A stretch of DNA of 64,000 nucleotides from an uncultured Flavobacteriaceae bacterium. GTDB taxonomy: Bacteria > Bacteroidota > Bacteroidia > Flavobacteriales > Flavobacteriaceae. This document shows positions 52,464-60,708 of the stretch, piece after piece. Below the pieces are notes generated by a model, which did no database searches, was not told where the DNA came from, and saw only the letters and a program-made list of their open reading frames with translations. The position numbers and the translations under genes were made by a program. The stretch lies in the NCBI GenBank assembly GCA_947504035.1, contig CANNGA010000005.1, positions 62,001-126,000 on the forward strand. The letters run 5' to 3'. Each line of letters starts with the position of its first letter. The stretch's first letter is position 1.

Positions 52464-53290
52464 TTTTTATCAAAATTTGGCTTGCGCTTTTCTAAAAAGG
52501 CATTTCTACCTTCCTTAGCTTCTTCTGTCATATAAGCCAATCGCGTCGCTTCACCAGCAAATACTTGCTGTCCTACCATGCCATCATCTGTTAAATTCAT
52601 AGCAAATTTTAACATTTTTATAGACGTTGGTGATTTTGCTAAAATTTCCTGAGCCCATTCGTAAGCTGTACTTTCTAACTTGTCATGAGGAATCACAGCA
52701 TTTACCATACCCATCTCATAAGCCTCTTGAGCCGAATAATTTCGTCCTAAAAAGAAAATTTCACGTGCCTTTTTTTGGCCTACCATTTTAGCCAAATAGG
52801 CAGAACCATACCCCCCATCAAAACTTGTAACATCAGCATCTGTTTGTTTAAAAATAGCATGCTCTTTACTAGCTAGAGTTAAATCGCAAACCACATGTAA
52901 ACTATGTCCGCCTCCTACAGCCCAACCTGGTACTACCGCGATAACCGCTTTAGGCATAAACCGAATTAAACGCTGCACTTCTAAAATATTTAAACGGTGG
53001 TAACCATCTTCACCTACATAACCTTGATGGCCTCTGGCTTTTTGATCGCCCCCACTGCAAAACGCATAAACGCCATCTTTAGTTGAAGGGCCTTCTGCAG
53101 ACAACAAGACAACACCAATATTGATATCTTCATTAGCATCGTAAAACGCATCATATAATTCACTAGTCGTTTTAGGTCTAAATGCATTTCTAACGTTAGG
53201 CCTATTAAAAGCTATTCGAGCAACGCCATTACATTTCTTATAGGTAATATCTTCATAGGGTTTAACTTCTACCCATTTTGGTTCTTCCAT
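52451..53290 (-). CDS. menB: 1,4-dihydroxy-2-naphthoyl-CoA synthase MenB
   Basis: A 279-residue crotonase-fold enzyme that cyclises o-succinylbenzoyl-CoA. Conserved parts are FNRPNVRNAFRPKTT near residue 27, CSGGDQKARGHQGY near 78, VVPGWAVGGGHSLHVVCDLT (oxyanion hole) near 118, and the C-terminal PNFDKKWIP. Length fits the bicarbonate-independent or dependent MenB group. Menaquinone genes are split: menB-menA here and menC-menE 18 kb away; menF, menD and menH are not in the window. Confidence 0.96.
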   Translation of the reverse strand: MEEPKWVEVKPYEDITYKKCNGVARIAFNRPNVRNAFRPKTTSELYDAFYDANEDINIGVVLLSAEGPSTKDGVYAFCSGGDQKARGHQGYVGEDGYHRLNILEVQRLIRFMPKAVIAVVPGWAVGGGHSLHVVCDLTLASKEHAIFKQTDADVTSFDGGYGSAYLAKMVGQKKAREIFFLGRNYSAQEAYEMGMVNAVIPHDKLESTAYEWAQEILAKSPTSIKMLKFAMNLTDDGMVGQQVFAGEATRLAYMTEEAKEGRNAFLEKRKPNFDKKWIP

Positions 53291-53551
53291 AGATCGCTTA
53301 TTTGGGTCAAAAATAAATTATATTTTAGAAAGCATCAATGTATTGAGAGAATAATAATTTCTTAAAAAGAAATATACATATTTTATAAAATGTTAAGAAT
53401 CTTTTTTAGAAAACGTAAAAAATAAGTATTACTTACAGTAAAATAGAGTATTGTAGTATTTTATTTCGTAAGTTTGCACTATTAATCGTTATACACTAAC
53501 ATATTACATGTCAGTATATTATAACGTTATATAAATTAAAACGTATTTACT

Positions 53552-53728
53552 ATGTTAATTGCTGCCCTTATTACTATCTCTCTATTAGTCGGAATAAATT
53601 TCGCTTTATTACAATTTAGTTGTAATAAAACAGATAAATCTCGAAAAAAAGACAAACAACCTATTGTTTTACATGCACAACAGCTCGCAAATGAAAATAG
53701 TGAGCGTTTAGCTCCTACAGGAAGTTAA
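53552..53728 (+). CDS. 58-residue single-pass membrane protein
   Basis: The frame starts MLIAALITISLLVGINFALL and continues QFSCNKTDKSRKKDK, ending in a polar tail (ENSERLAPTGS). It has one hydrophobic helix and a basic juxtamembrane stretch. The stop is 1 bp from the end of the convergent ung gene, a gap typical of a real gene. The join between helix and tail resembles that of the 28-residue peptide at 27647. No function known. Confidence 0.55.
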   Translation: MLIAALITISLLVGINFALLQFSCNKTDKSRKKDKQPIVLHAQQLANENSERLAPTGS

Positions 53729-53729
53729 A

Positions 53730-54395
53730 CTACCAAACAATCTCTGTTTTATTTAAACGCTGCAATACTGCATTCGTTTTACTAAAATGCCGGTTTCCAA
53801 ACCAGTAGCCTCGGTTTGCGCTTAATGGTGAAGGATGTCCAGACATTAAAATCGTATGCTTATTTTTATCTATAAGCTTAGCCTTTTGTTTGGCAAAACC
53901 ACCCCATAGCAAAAAAATAAGGTGTTCTCTTTGCGCGCTCATACATTCTATAACCGTATTTGTAAAACGCTCCCACCCTTGTTTTTGATGACTTCCTGCC
54001 TGATGTGCTCTAACAGTTAATGTCGCATTTAATAGTAAAACACCTTGCTTGGCCCATCGTGTTAAATCGCCACTTTCAGGATAAGTAACTCCTATGTCGG
54101 TTTCTATTTCTTTAAAAATATTTACCAGTGATGGCGGATGTTTAATTCCTTCATTGACTGAGAAACTTAATCCATTAGCTTGATGGAGATCATGATAGGG
54201 ATCTTGTCCTATAATCACGACTTTAACGTCTTGAAAAGGACAGTATGTAAACGCATTAAATATAGCATCTTCTGGAGGAAAACACTTGTAATTTTCGTAT
54301 TCGTTATTTAAAAAAGTCCTTAAGGCTTTAAAATAGGGCTTTTCAAACTCTTCCTTCAAATACTTATGCCAACTCGCATCTGGTACATTTTGCAT
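53730..54395 (-). CDS. ung: uracil-DNA glycosylase, family 1
   Basis: A 221-residue repair enzyme that removes uracil from DNA. The catalytic water-activating loop is VVIIGQDPYHDLHQANGLSF near residue 60 (Asp in QDPYH), and the leucine-loop HPSPLSANRGYWFGNRHF near 187. Length fits Ung. It overlaps no neighbour, and holA begins directly upstream: the ung ATG is 1 bp from the holA stop. The two repair and replication genes are probably cotranscribed. Confidence 0.97.
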   Translation of the reverse strand: MQNVPDASWHKYLKEEFEKPYFKALRTFLNNEYENYKCFPPEDAIFNAFTYCPFQDVKVVIIGQDPYHDLHQANGLSFSVNEGIKHPPSLVNIFKEIETDIGVTYPESGDLTRWAKQGVLLLNATLTVRAHQAGSHQKQGWERFTNTVIECMSAQREHLIFLLWGGFAKQKAKLIDKNKHTILMSGHPSPLSANRGYWFGNRHFSKTNAVLQRLNKTEIVW

Positions 54396-55400
54396 TTAAT
54401 GTATAATTTTATATAACAATTCTTTTAGTAAATCCCCTTGAGATACGGCATGCGCACCTACCCCTTTACTTTTTACATCAAAATCTCTCAGTACAGAAAC
54501 AACAGCACTTACTTTGCGCATCGGATAATTTCTAGCAGCAGTAACATATTCGTTTACGAAATACGGATTTATTCTAAGCGCAGAAGCTACACTTCGTGGT
54601 GATTTATCTTTTAGACCGTGAAAATGCAATAACTGTGAAAAGAAATTAAATAATAAAGACACCGTAACCACCATAGGATTATCTTTAGGGTTTTCTGCAA
54701 AATAGGTTACTATTTTATACGCTTTCGTAACATTGCGATCCCCAATAGCCTTTCGTAATTCAAAATTATTATAGTCCTTACTAATGCCAATATGGGCTTC
54801 TATAGCTTCTGGCGTAATTTCACTATCCTTTGGTAAGATAATTTGTAGCTTTTCAAGTTCATTATTAATCTTACTCAAATCTGTACCCAAAAATTCTACA
54901 AGCATTTGTGACGCTTTAGGGGTAATCGCATAGCCTTTGGGTGCTAAAACACGTCGAATCCAATCGGCAACCTGGTTTTCATACAGCTTTTTACTTTCAT
55001 AAACGACACCTACTTTATGCAACGCCTTATACAGCGCTTTACGTTTATCTATTTTTTTATACTTATAATTTATAACTAAGACTGTGGTAGGCTGCGGGTT
55101 TTGAGCATAAGTCGCCAACTTTTCTATGGTACGCGATAATTCCTGAGCTTCTTTTACGATCACCACTTGATGTTCTGCCATCATGGGATAGCGTTTCGCA
55201 TTGCTTACAATATCGTCTACAGTACTGTCTCTTCCATAAAGCACCATCTGATTGAAGCCACGTTCGGCCTCTGTTAACACAGTGCGCTCTATATAATCTG
55301 AAATTTTATCTATATAATAAGGTTCTTCTCCCATTAAAAAATAAATGGGTTTTAACTTTTTTTGTTTTATATCTGCTACTAATTGTTTGACCTCGTCCAA
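54396..55400 (-). CDS. holA: DNA polymerase III subunit delta
   Basis: A 334-residue clamp-loader subunit. It starts with a TTG codon (MDEVKQLVADIKQKKLKPIY), the expected N-terminus. It has the family segment IYFLMGEEPYYIDKISDYIE, an AAA+-like core lacking a functional Walker A, and a helical C-terminal domain. It opens the sliding clamp. The stop lies 1 bp before ung. It is divergent from the HsdR-N protein gene (78 bp between). Confidence 0.9.
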   Translation of the reverse strand: MDEVKQLVADIKQKKLKPIYFLMGEEPYYIDKISDYIERTVLTEAERGFNQMVLYGRDSTVDDIVSNAKRYPMMAEHQVVIVKEAQELSRTIEKLATYAQNPQPTTVLVINYKYKKIDKRKALYKALHKVGVVYESKKLYENQVADWIRRVLAPKGYAITPKASQMLVEFLGTDLSKINNELEKLQIILPKDSEITPEAIEAHIGISKDYNNFELRKAIGDRNVTKAYKIVTYFAENPKDNPMVVTVSLLFNFFSQLLHFHGLKDKSPRSVASALRINPYFVNEYVTAARNYPMRKVSAVVSVLRDFDVKSKGVGAHAVSQGDLLKELLYKIIH

Positions 55401-55478
55401 GCCTTATCGTCTTAAAGTTATTTTGAAACTTAAAAATGCAGAACTTTTTTTATTTAAATAAGCTCAAATGAGTTTATA

Positions 55479-55940
55479 ATGATAAATTTGTGCGTGCAAA
55501 ATTTAAATTTCCCTGTATATCAGTTTCGATTCAAAAATAGCGAAAATAAAGTATCTGTTTTTGACATTATACGCAAAAAATTTGTGATTTTACAACCTGA
55601 GGAATGGGTAAGACAACATTGTGTCCACTATTTAATTCATCACAAAAAATACCCTATATCCTTAATAAACGTTGAAAAGGAAATTACAGTAAATGCTTTA
55701 AAAAAACGCTATGACATCGTGGTCTTTAAACCAGATGGAAGTATACTACTTATTGTAGAATGTAAAGCCCCAAAAATTGCGATCAATCAAAATGCATTCG
55801 ATCAAGTTGCACGCTATAATTTGGTATTGAACGCCGATTTTTTAATGGTTACAAATGGGTTAGCGCATTATTATTGTAAAATGGACTTTAAAGCACAATG
55901 CTATAATTTTTTAAGAGATATTCCAGACTATCAAACTTAA
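55479..55940 (+). CDS. orphan type I restriction HsdR N-terminal domain protein
   Basis: A 153-residue stand-alone protein matching the N-terminal nuclease domain of HsdR. The PD-(D/E)xK core reads RYDIVVFKPDGSILLIVECK, then APKIAINQNAFDQVARYN; the acidic and ECK residues needed for cleavage are present, near residues 74-96. No helicase, HsdM or HsdS gene is near. The gene is divergent from holA, and the gap to the downstream glycosyltransferase is 28 bp. It is a common Bacteroidota gene in my recollection. A housekeeping nuclease role is plausible; function unknown. Confidence 0.88.
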   Translation: MINLCVQNLNFPVYQFRFKNSENKVSVFDIIRKKFVILQPEEWVRQHCVHYLIHHKKYPISLINVEKEITVNALKKRYDIVVFKPDGSILLIVECKAPKIAINQNAFDQVARYNLVLNADFLMVTNGLAHYYCKMDFKAQCYNFLRDIPDYQT

Positions 55941-55968
55941 ACCTGTAGCCTTTAAAATGTATTAAAAA

Positions 55969-56949
55969 ATGAAAATTGCTATTGTTATATTAAACTGGAA
56001 TGGGAAAACCTTGTTAGAGCAATTCCTCCCTTCTGTTATTTCATATTCTGCTGAAGCGTCTATTTATGTTGCCGATAATGCTTCTACAGACGACTCCATC
56101 GCATTTTTAAAGCAGGAGTATCCTCAAATAACCCTGATACAAAACAAAGAAAATGGTGGCTATGCCAAAGGTTATAATGATGCTTTGCAACACATTGTTG
56201 CAGATGTGTTTTGCCTACTTAATAGCGATGTAGAAGTTACTAAAGACTGGTTGGTTCCTATAATAAAAACCTTTGAAACACAGCCAGAAACAGCTATAGT
56301 ACAACCCAAAATATGCGACTATAATCATAAAACACATTTTGAGTATGCCGGTGCTGCTGGTGGTTTTATAGATAAATATGGCTATCCGTTTTGTAGAGGT
56401 CGTGTTTTTAATACTCTAGAAGCCGACACGGGGCAATACAATGATGAGATTCCTATATTCTGGGCATCGGGGGCTTGCTTATTCATTAGAAGTACTGTTT
56501 TTTATAACTTAAAAGGTTTTGATGCGTCTTTCTTCGCACATATGGAGGAAATAGATCTTTGCTGGCGGGCTAAAAATCAAAATTACAATATCGTATATAA
56601 TGGACACGCTACGGTATACCATCTTGGCGGAGCAACCTTGAAAAATACAAATCCCCAGAAAACATTTTTAAATTTTAGAAATAGTCTCTTTACCTTGGTT
56701 AAAAATGCAAAAGGACCACTATTCGCTTTAATAGTTACGAGACTTGTACTTGATGGTATCGCCGCTATTAAATTTCTGTTCGAATTAAAAGTTTTACATG
56801 TTGTGGCAATAATAAGGGCACATTTTAGTTTTTATAGCTATTTACCACAACTCATTAAAAAACGAAAGAATTCTAAACAATCTGGCACTTATTTTGATAG
56901 AACCTCAATTATATGGGATTATTTTGTACTCAAGAAAAAGTTTTACTAA
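55969..56949 (+). CDS. glycosyltransferase family 2
   Basis: A 326-residue GT-A enzyme. The nucleotide-sugar region has VADNASTDDS near residue 36, and the DxD-like metal site is LLNSDVEV near 82. IFWASGACLFIRSTVF and HMEEIDLCWR follow (about 165-200). A hydrophobic segment around residue 255 onward suggests membrane association. It resembles rhamnosyl- or other cell-surface glycan transferases. It is 28 bp after the HsdR-N gene, so the two may be cotranscribed though unrelated in role. Confidence 0.92.
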   Translation: MKIAIVILNWNGKTLLEQFLPSVISYSAEASIYVADNASTDDSIAFLKQEYPQITLIQNKENGGYAKGYNDALQHIVADVFCLLNSDVEVTKDWLVPIIKTFETQPETAIVQPKICDYNHKTHFEYAGAAGGFIDKYGYPFCRGRVFNTLEADTGQYNDEIPIFWASGACLFIRSTVFYNLKGFDASFFAHMEEIDLCWRAKNQNYNIVYNGHATVYHLGGATLKNTNPQKTFLNFRNSLFTLVKNAKGPLFALIVTRLVLDGIAAIKFLFELKVLHVVAIIRAHFSFYSYLPQLIKKRKNSKQSGTYFDRTSIIWDYFVLKKKFY

Positions 56950-57063
56950 AACCTTTAGAAGGTTCGTAAAAGTTTTGTTAACACTAGTAATTTCAATCGT
57001 TTTTTACATACTTTAGCCAATATTATCGGCAAATATTATAATCCATAAAATAACTATTTAACT

Positions 57064-57909
57064 ATGAAAAAAGTATTAGTACTTAGCCTAACGGCTGCAT
57101 TGGCACTAAGTTCATGTGTTTCTAAAAAAGATTTTTTAGCTCTCGAAGAAAAACAAAAAGAAACTCAAAACCTCTTAAATTCTGCAACAGTAAAACTTAA
57201 CTCTTGTTTAGAAGAAAAGGCCTCTGCTACTGCTAGGGCTAGCGTATTAGAAGATCGCGTAAATGATTTAAGAAAGAGTAACGACAATTTAGAAGTCCTT
57301 TCTGCTAAAGGCGCTAGTAATGTAGAAAAGACTCTCGAAAGCATTAAAGAAAAAGACTTGAAAATTACACGTCTTCAAGATGCGCTAACTAAAAAGGATA
57401 GTGTAACACTTGCTTTAGTAACTAGCTTTAAAAGAGAAGTAGGTATCAATGATCCTGATATTGAAGTAAATGTTGAAAAAGGTGTTGTATTTATATCGAT
57501 TTCTGATAAATTATTATTTAAAAGCGGAAGCTATAACGTTACCAGTAAAGCTAAAGAAGTTTTAGGAAAAGTTGCTAAAGTTGTTAACGCTAAACCTGAC
57601 TTTGAATGTATGGTAGAAGGACATACTGATAGTGTTGCTTACAAAAGTAAAGACGGCATACTATTAGATAACTGGGATTTAAGTGTAAAACGTGCTACTG
57701 CCATTGTAAGAGCTTTAGAAGATTTAAACGTTAACCCTGGACGTTTAATTGCTGCTGGGCGTAGTTCTTATGTCCCTCTTGTGGACAATACTACTGCAGA
57801 AAACAGAGCAACTAACAGACGTACACGTATTGTAGTACTTCCTAAGTTAGATCAATTCTATGATTTGGTAGAAAAAGAAATGAAAAATCTTGAAGCTGGA
57901 GGTCAATAA
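57064..57909 (+). CDS. OmpA family lipoprotein
   Basis: A 281-residue lipoprotein with lipid-modified Cys18 (LALSSC). A coiled coil follows (residues about 28-115), rich in K, E and L. The OmpA peptidoglycan-binding domain has VEGHTDSVAYKSK near residue 182, NWDLSVKRATAIVRAL near 203, and NRATNRRTRIVVLP near 255. It resembles Pal-like or MotB-type anchors between the outer membrane and peptidoglycan. Ends at a strong terminator. Confidence 0.93.
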   Translation: MKKVLVLSLTAALALSSCVSKKDFLALEEKQKETQNLLNSATVKLNSCLEEKASATARASVLEDRVNDLRKSNDNLEVLSAKGASNVEKTLESIKEKDLKITRLQDALTKKDSVTLALVTSFKREVGINDPDIEVNVEKGVVFISISDKLLFKSGSYNVTSKAKEVLGKVAKVVNAKPDFECMVEGHTDSVAYKSKDGILLDNWDLSVKRATAIVRALEDLNVNPGRLIAAGRSSYVPLVDNTTAENRATNRRTRIVVLPKLDQFYDLVEKEMKNLEAGGQ

Positions 57910-57940
57910 CAGTTTACAAAAAAAGATTTTTAAACTATAA

Positions 57941-57973
57941 AAAATGCCCAGTAGTTAAACTACTGGGCATTTT
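57941..57973. terminator. bidirectional terminator
   Basis: Arms aaaatgcccagtagt and actactgggcatttt with a 3-base loop between convergent OmpA and Sua5-family genes. Confidence 0.92.
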
Positions 57974-58001
57974 TTCATGTCTATATGTTATCCTCTTTGT
58001 A

Positions 58002-58622
58002 TTAAAAAATTTCTAAACTCCCTTTCCCCTCTCGCACAATTACAGGACTATCTTGTGATAAATCGACTATGGTTGACGCCTCATTACCGCCATAACCACC
58101 ATCGATCACCAAATCGACAAGGTTTCCCCACTTTTCTAAAATCAATTCTGGGTCGGTTGTGTATTCCAGTATTTCATCTTCATCACGTATAGACGTCGAA
58201 ATAATTGGATTCCCCAACTGTTTTACAAGCTCTAGTGCAATCTCATTATCTGGGACTCTTATACCTACTGTTTTTCGTTTCTTAAACGGATTCGGAAGCG
58301 ATTTAGACCCTGGTAAAATAAATGTATAAGCTCCAGGCAAAGCGCGTTTTAATATTTTGAACACGCCAGTATCTATCTGTTTTACGTAATCACTTAGATT
58401 ACTTAAATCATGACACACAAAAGAAAAATTAGATTTCTCTAATTTTATACCCTTTATTCTAGCCACTTTCTCTAGTGCTTTCATATTGGTGATATCACAG
58501 CCCAATCCATAAACGGTATCTGTAGGGTATATGATAAGTCCGCCCCGCTTTAAAACCTTTACAACAGTTTCAATGGCTTTAGGATTGGGGTTTTCTTCAT
58601 ATATCTTGAGATATTCAGCCAT
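58002..58622 (-). CDS. L-threonylcarbamoyladenylate synthase (Sua5/YciO/YrdC)
   Basis: About 206 residues from the ATG at 58622 (MAEYLKIYEENPNPKAIE); an ATG 24 bp upstream is less likely. It belongs to the YrdC superfamily that makes threonylcarbamoyl-AMP for t6A tRNA modification. It has GGLIIYPTDTVYGLGCDI near residue 31, KRALPGAYTFILPGSK near 98, and ISTSIRDEDE near 145. It is nearest the YciO/TsaC2-like short form, so t6A is likely but not certain. Confidence 0.87.
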   Translation of the reverse strand: MAEYLKIYEENPNPKAIETVVKVLKRGGLIIYPTDTVYGLGCDITNMKALEKVARIKGIKLEKSNFSFVCHDLSNLSDYVKQIDTGVFKILKRALPGAYTFILPGSKSLPNPFKKRKTVGIRVPDNEIALELVKQLGNPIISTSIRDEDEILEYTTDPELILEKWGNLVDLVIDGGYGGNEASTIVDLSQDSPVIVREGKGSLEIF

Positions 58623-58664
58623 ATTTCTTATATTAATGTTCTTCACAAAGTAATTAAAAAAAAC

Positions 58665-59546
58665 ATGAAAGCACCAAAACTCTTATTTATTAATTTTTTA
58701 TGTGTATTGCTGTCTGTTGCCTGTTCTAATAATAGTCCAAGTGATACATCTGAAACTACTTCTAGTGAAATTGAAATTTTGGATACCAGTACCCCTTACG
58801 AAGCACTAGATGTATCTTATGGTCCTGCCGAACGTCAAAAATTAGATCTTTATTTGCCTGCAAATAGAACTGCTGCAACTAAAACCATTATACTCCTTCA
58901 TGGAGGGAGTTGGATTTCTGGAAAAAAGGAAGACATGAACTTTATAAAGTTATTACTTACCGAAAATTTTAAAGACCTCGCTATCGTTACTATGAATTAT
59001 AGGCTAGCAGATACTGTAAACCCTGCTTACCCGATGCAAATTGAAGATATTAGTAGCGTTATTAATTTTATAACTACAAATAAGATAAAATACACCATCT
59101 CTAATACCATAGGCTTTATAGGATTTAGCGCTGGTGGTCATCTCTCTTTATTATGGAGCTATACTGCTCGTACTTCTGCGAATGTGAATATGGTTTGCAG
59201 TATAGTAGGTCCTGTAAATTTTACAGATCCCGCTTACACTAACAGTACTAGTCAAGAATTTAGTGCGCTATTAAACATACTTACTGCCGATAAAAGTACT
59301 GCTGCTTTAAGAACTATTAGTCCTTTGCATCAATTAAGTACAACTGCGCCTCCTACGATACTGTTTTACGGCGCTAAAGACCCCTTGGTGCCTAGTAGTC
59401 AAGGAATCGATTTAAAAAATGCTTTAGAAAAATTAGAAATCCCTCACGAATTCACCTTATATGAAAACGGCAGCCATGGATGGATTGGGCCTGACCTTGA
59501 AGATACATGGCTTAAACTGAGTCAATTTATAAACGTCTATCTGTAA
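58665..59546 (+). CDS. alpha/beta hydrolase lipoprotein (esterase/lipase-like)
   Basis: A 293-residue lipoprotein with lipid-modified Cys20 (VLLSVAC). The hydrolase fold shows the oxyanion loop LLHGGSWISGKK near residue 78, the nucleophile elbow GFSAGGHLS near 164, the acid in GAKDPLVP near 245, and the catalytic His in NGSHGWIG near 273. It matches the BD-FAE or carboxylesterase type (hormone-sensitive lipase-like). Substrate probably an ester such as an acetylated sugar; that is inferred. Confidence 0.9.
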   Translation: MKAPKLLFINFLCVLLSVACSNNSPSDTSETTSSEIEILDTSTPYEALDVSYGPAERQKLDLYLPANRTAATKTIILLHGGSWISGKKEDMNFIKLLLTENFKDLAIVTMNYRLADTVNPAYPMQIEDISSVINFITTNKIKYTISNTIGFIGFSAGGHLSLLWSYTARTSANVNMVCSIVGPVNFTDPAYTNSTSQEFSALLNILTADKSTAALRTISPLHQLSTTAPPTILFYGAKDPLVPSSQGIDLKNALEKLEIPHEFTLYENGSHGWIGPDLEDTWLKLSQFINVYL

Positions 59547-59569
59547 ACTAAAAATAGTCTCTGCATAAA

Positions 59570-59602
59570 AAAAGGGAATAAACGTAATGTTTATTCCCTT
59601 TT
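59570..59602. terminator. bidirectional terminator
   Basis: Arms aaaagggaataaac and gtttattccctttt, 5-base loop, between the esterase gene and a small leftward ORF. Confidence 0.9.
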
Positions 59603-59620
59603 ATATCATAGATTAGACAA

Positions 59621-59797
59621 TTAACTTTGTAGTTTTTTTGCCTTTTTCTCTTCTCTTATTTCTTGTAGTCTTTCAATTAAAGCACCTCCAATCCAATAAG
59701 GGATCACAAATGTTAATAAAAATATCATTAACCAGAATCCTATTGTTAAGATGGTCAAGAAAGCTAAAAATCCTAAATATTGGTCAAAATCGAACAT
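59621..59797 (-). CDS. 58-residue membrane protein
   Basis: The minus-strand frame starts MFDFDQYLGFLAFLTILTIG and continues FWLMIFLLTFVIPYWIGGAL, ending in a charged tail (IERLQEIREEKKAKKLQS). It has two adjacent hydrophobic helices or one long hairpin and a basic, helical C-terminus. It lies between a bidirectional terminator and the peroxiredoxin gene. Codon choice resembles neighbours. Function unknown; shorter than typical gene-finder limits. Confidence 0.6.
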   Translation of the reverse strand: MFDFDQYLGFLAFLTILTIGFWLMIFLLTFVIPYWIGGALIERLQEIREEKKAKKLQS

Positions 59798-59888
59798 AAT
59801 ACAGTTTCATTTTTTAAACTGCTGCAAAGTTAGTATAAAGTAGCATGTTTTACAATAGCTACTTCATATTTATTAACAGTTTTATCAA

Positions 59889-60530
59889 CTAGTCTAAATT
59901 TGGCTGAGGCGTTGTTCGTAAATAGGGCTTTACAACTTTATGGCCTTTAGGAAAAAGGCTAGGGATGTCCTCGGTAGCTATCGCTGGAGACACAACAACA
60001 TCTTCACCATGTTTCCAATTTGCTGGTGTTGCTACTTTATGATATGCTGTTAATTGTAAAGAATCTACAACACGTAATAATTCATCAAAATTTCTACCTG
60101 TCGATGCTGGATATGTAATAATTAGTTTTACCTTTTTATCATTACCAATCACAAATACAGAGCGCACAGTAAGCTTACTATCTGCATTAGGATGAATCAT
60201 ATCATATAATTCTGAAACTTTTCTATCCTCATCTGCTATTATAGGAAAGTTAACCGTAGTGTTTTGTGTTTCGTTGATGTCACCAATCCATCCATTATGC
60301 GATGCCACTCCATCCACGCTTAAAGCCACTACTTTTACATTTCGCTTTGCAAATTCTTCTGTATATTTTGCGACTGTACCCAATTCTGTGGTACATACTG
60401 GTGTATAATCTGCTGGATGCGAAAACAATATCCCCCAGCTCTCTCCTAACCAATCATGAAAATTAATTGTACCTTCTGTAGAATCTGCCGTAAAATCTGG
60501 AGCTACATCTCCTAATCGTATCGTTGCCAT
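59889..60530 (-). CDS. peroxiredoxin, 1-Cys (Prx6) type
   Basis: A 213-residue thioredoxin-fold peroxidase. The peroxidatic Cys46 lies in the canonical PADYTPVCTTELG. The C-terminal extension (LRVVDSLQL, then WKHGEDVVVSPAI) is typical of the Prx6 group, and no clear resolving cysteine is visible. It reduces hydrogen peroxide and alkyl hydroperoxides in the cytoplasm; the reductant could be bacillithiol-linked, an inference. Monocistronic. Confidence 0.95.
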   Translation of the reverse strand: MATIRLGDVAPDFTADSTEGTINFHDWLGESWGILFSHPADYTPVCTTELGTVAKYTEEFAKRNVKVVALSVDGVASHNGWIGDINETQNTTVNFPIIADEDRKVSELYDMIHPNADSKLTVRSVFVIGNDKKVKLIITYPASTGRNFDELLRVVDSLQLTAYHKVATPANWKHGEDVVVSPAIATEDIPSLFPKGHKVVKPYLRTTPQPNLD

Positions 60531-60675
60531 ATGCTATTTTTTTAGTTTTATTATTTTAAGCTTACTAAATTAATAGATTTAATATTTTCAACTGGAATTG
60601 AAATCGTTATATTAATGTTAAAAAAACAACTAAAAAACTACTAAAAATTCATATTCGAAAACGCTGTAAAAAAGG

Positions 60676-60683
60676 TAACTTTG
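60676..60683 (+). promoter_or_regulatory. -7 promoter element of fumC
   Basis: TAACTTTG fits TAnnTTTG, 25 bases before the fumC ATG. A -33 TTG is not evident. Confidence 0.4.
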
Positions 60684-60708
60684 TGTTTTACTTTTTAATA
60701 TTGACAAG

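Noticed and set aside
55479-56949. Possible defence island around the HsdR-N protein
   Set aside because: No HsdM, HsdS, helicase, toxin-antitoxin or other defence genes surround it; neighbours are holA, ung and a glycosyltransferase.
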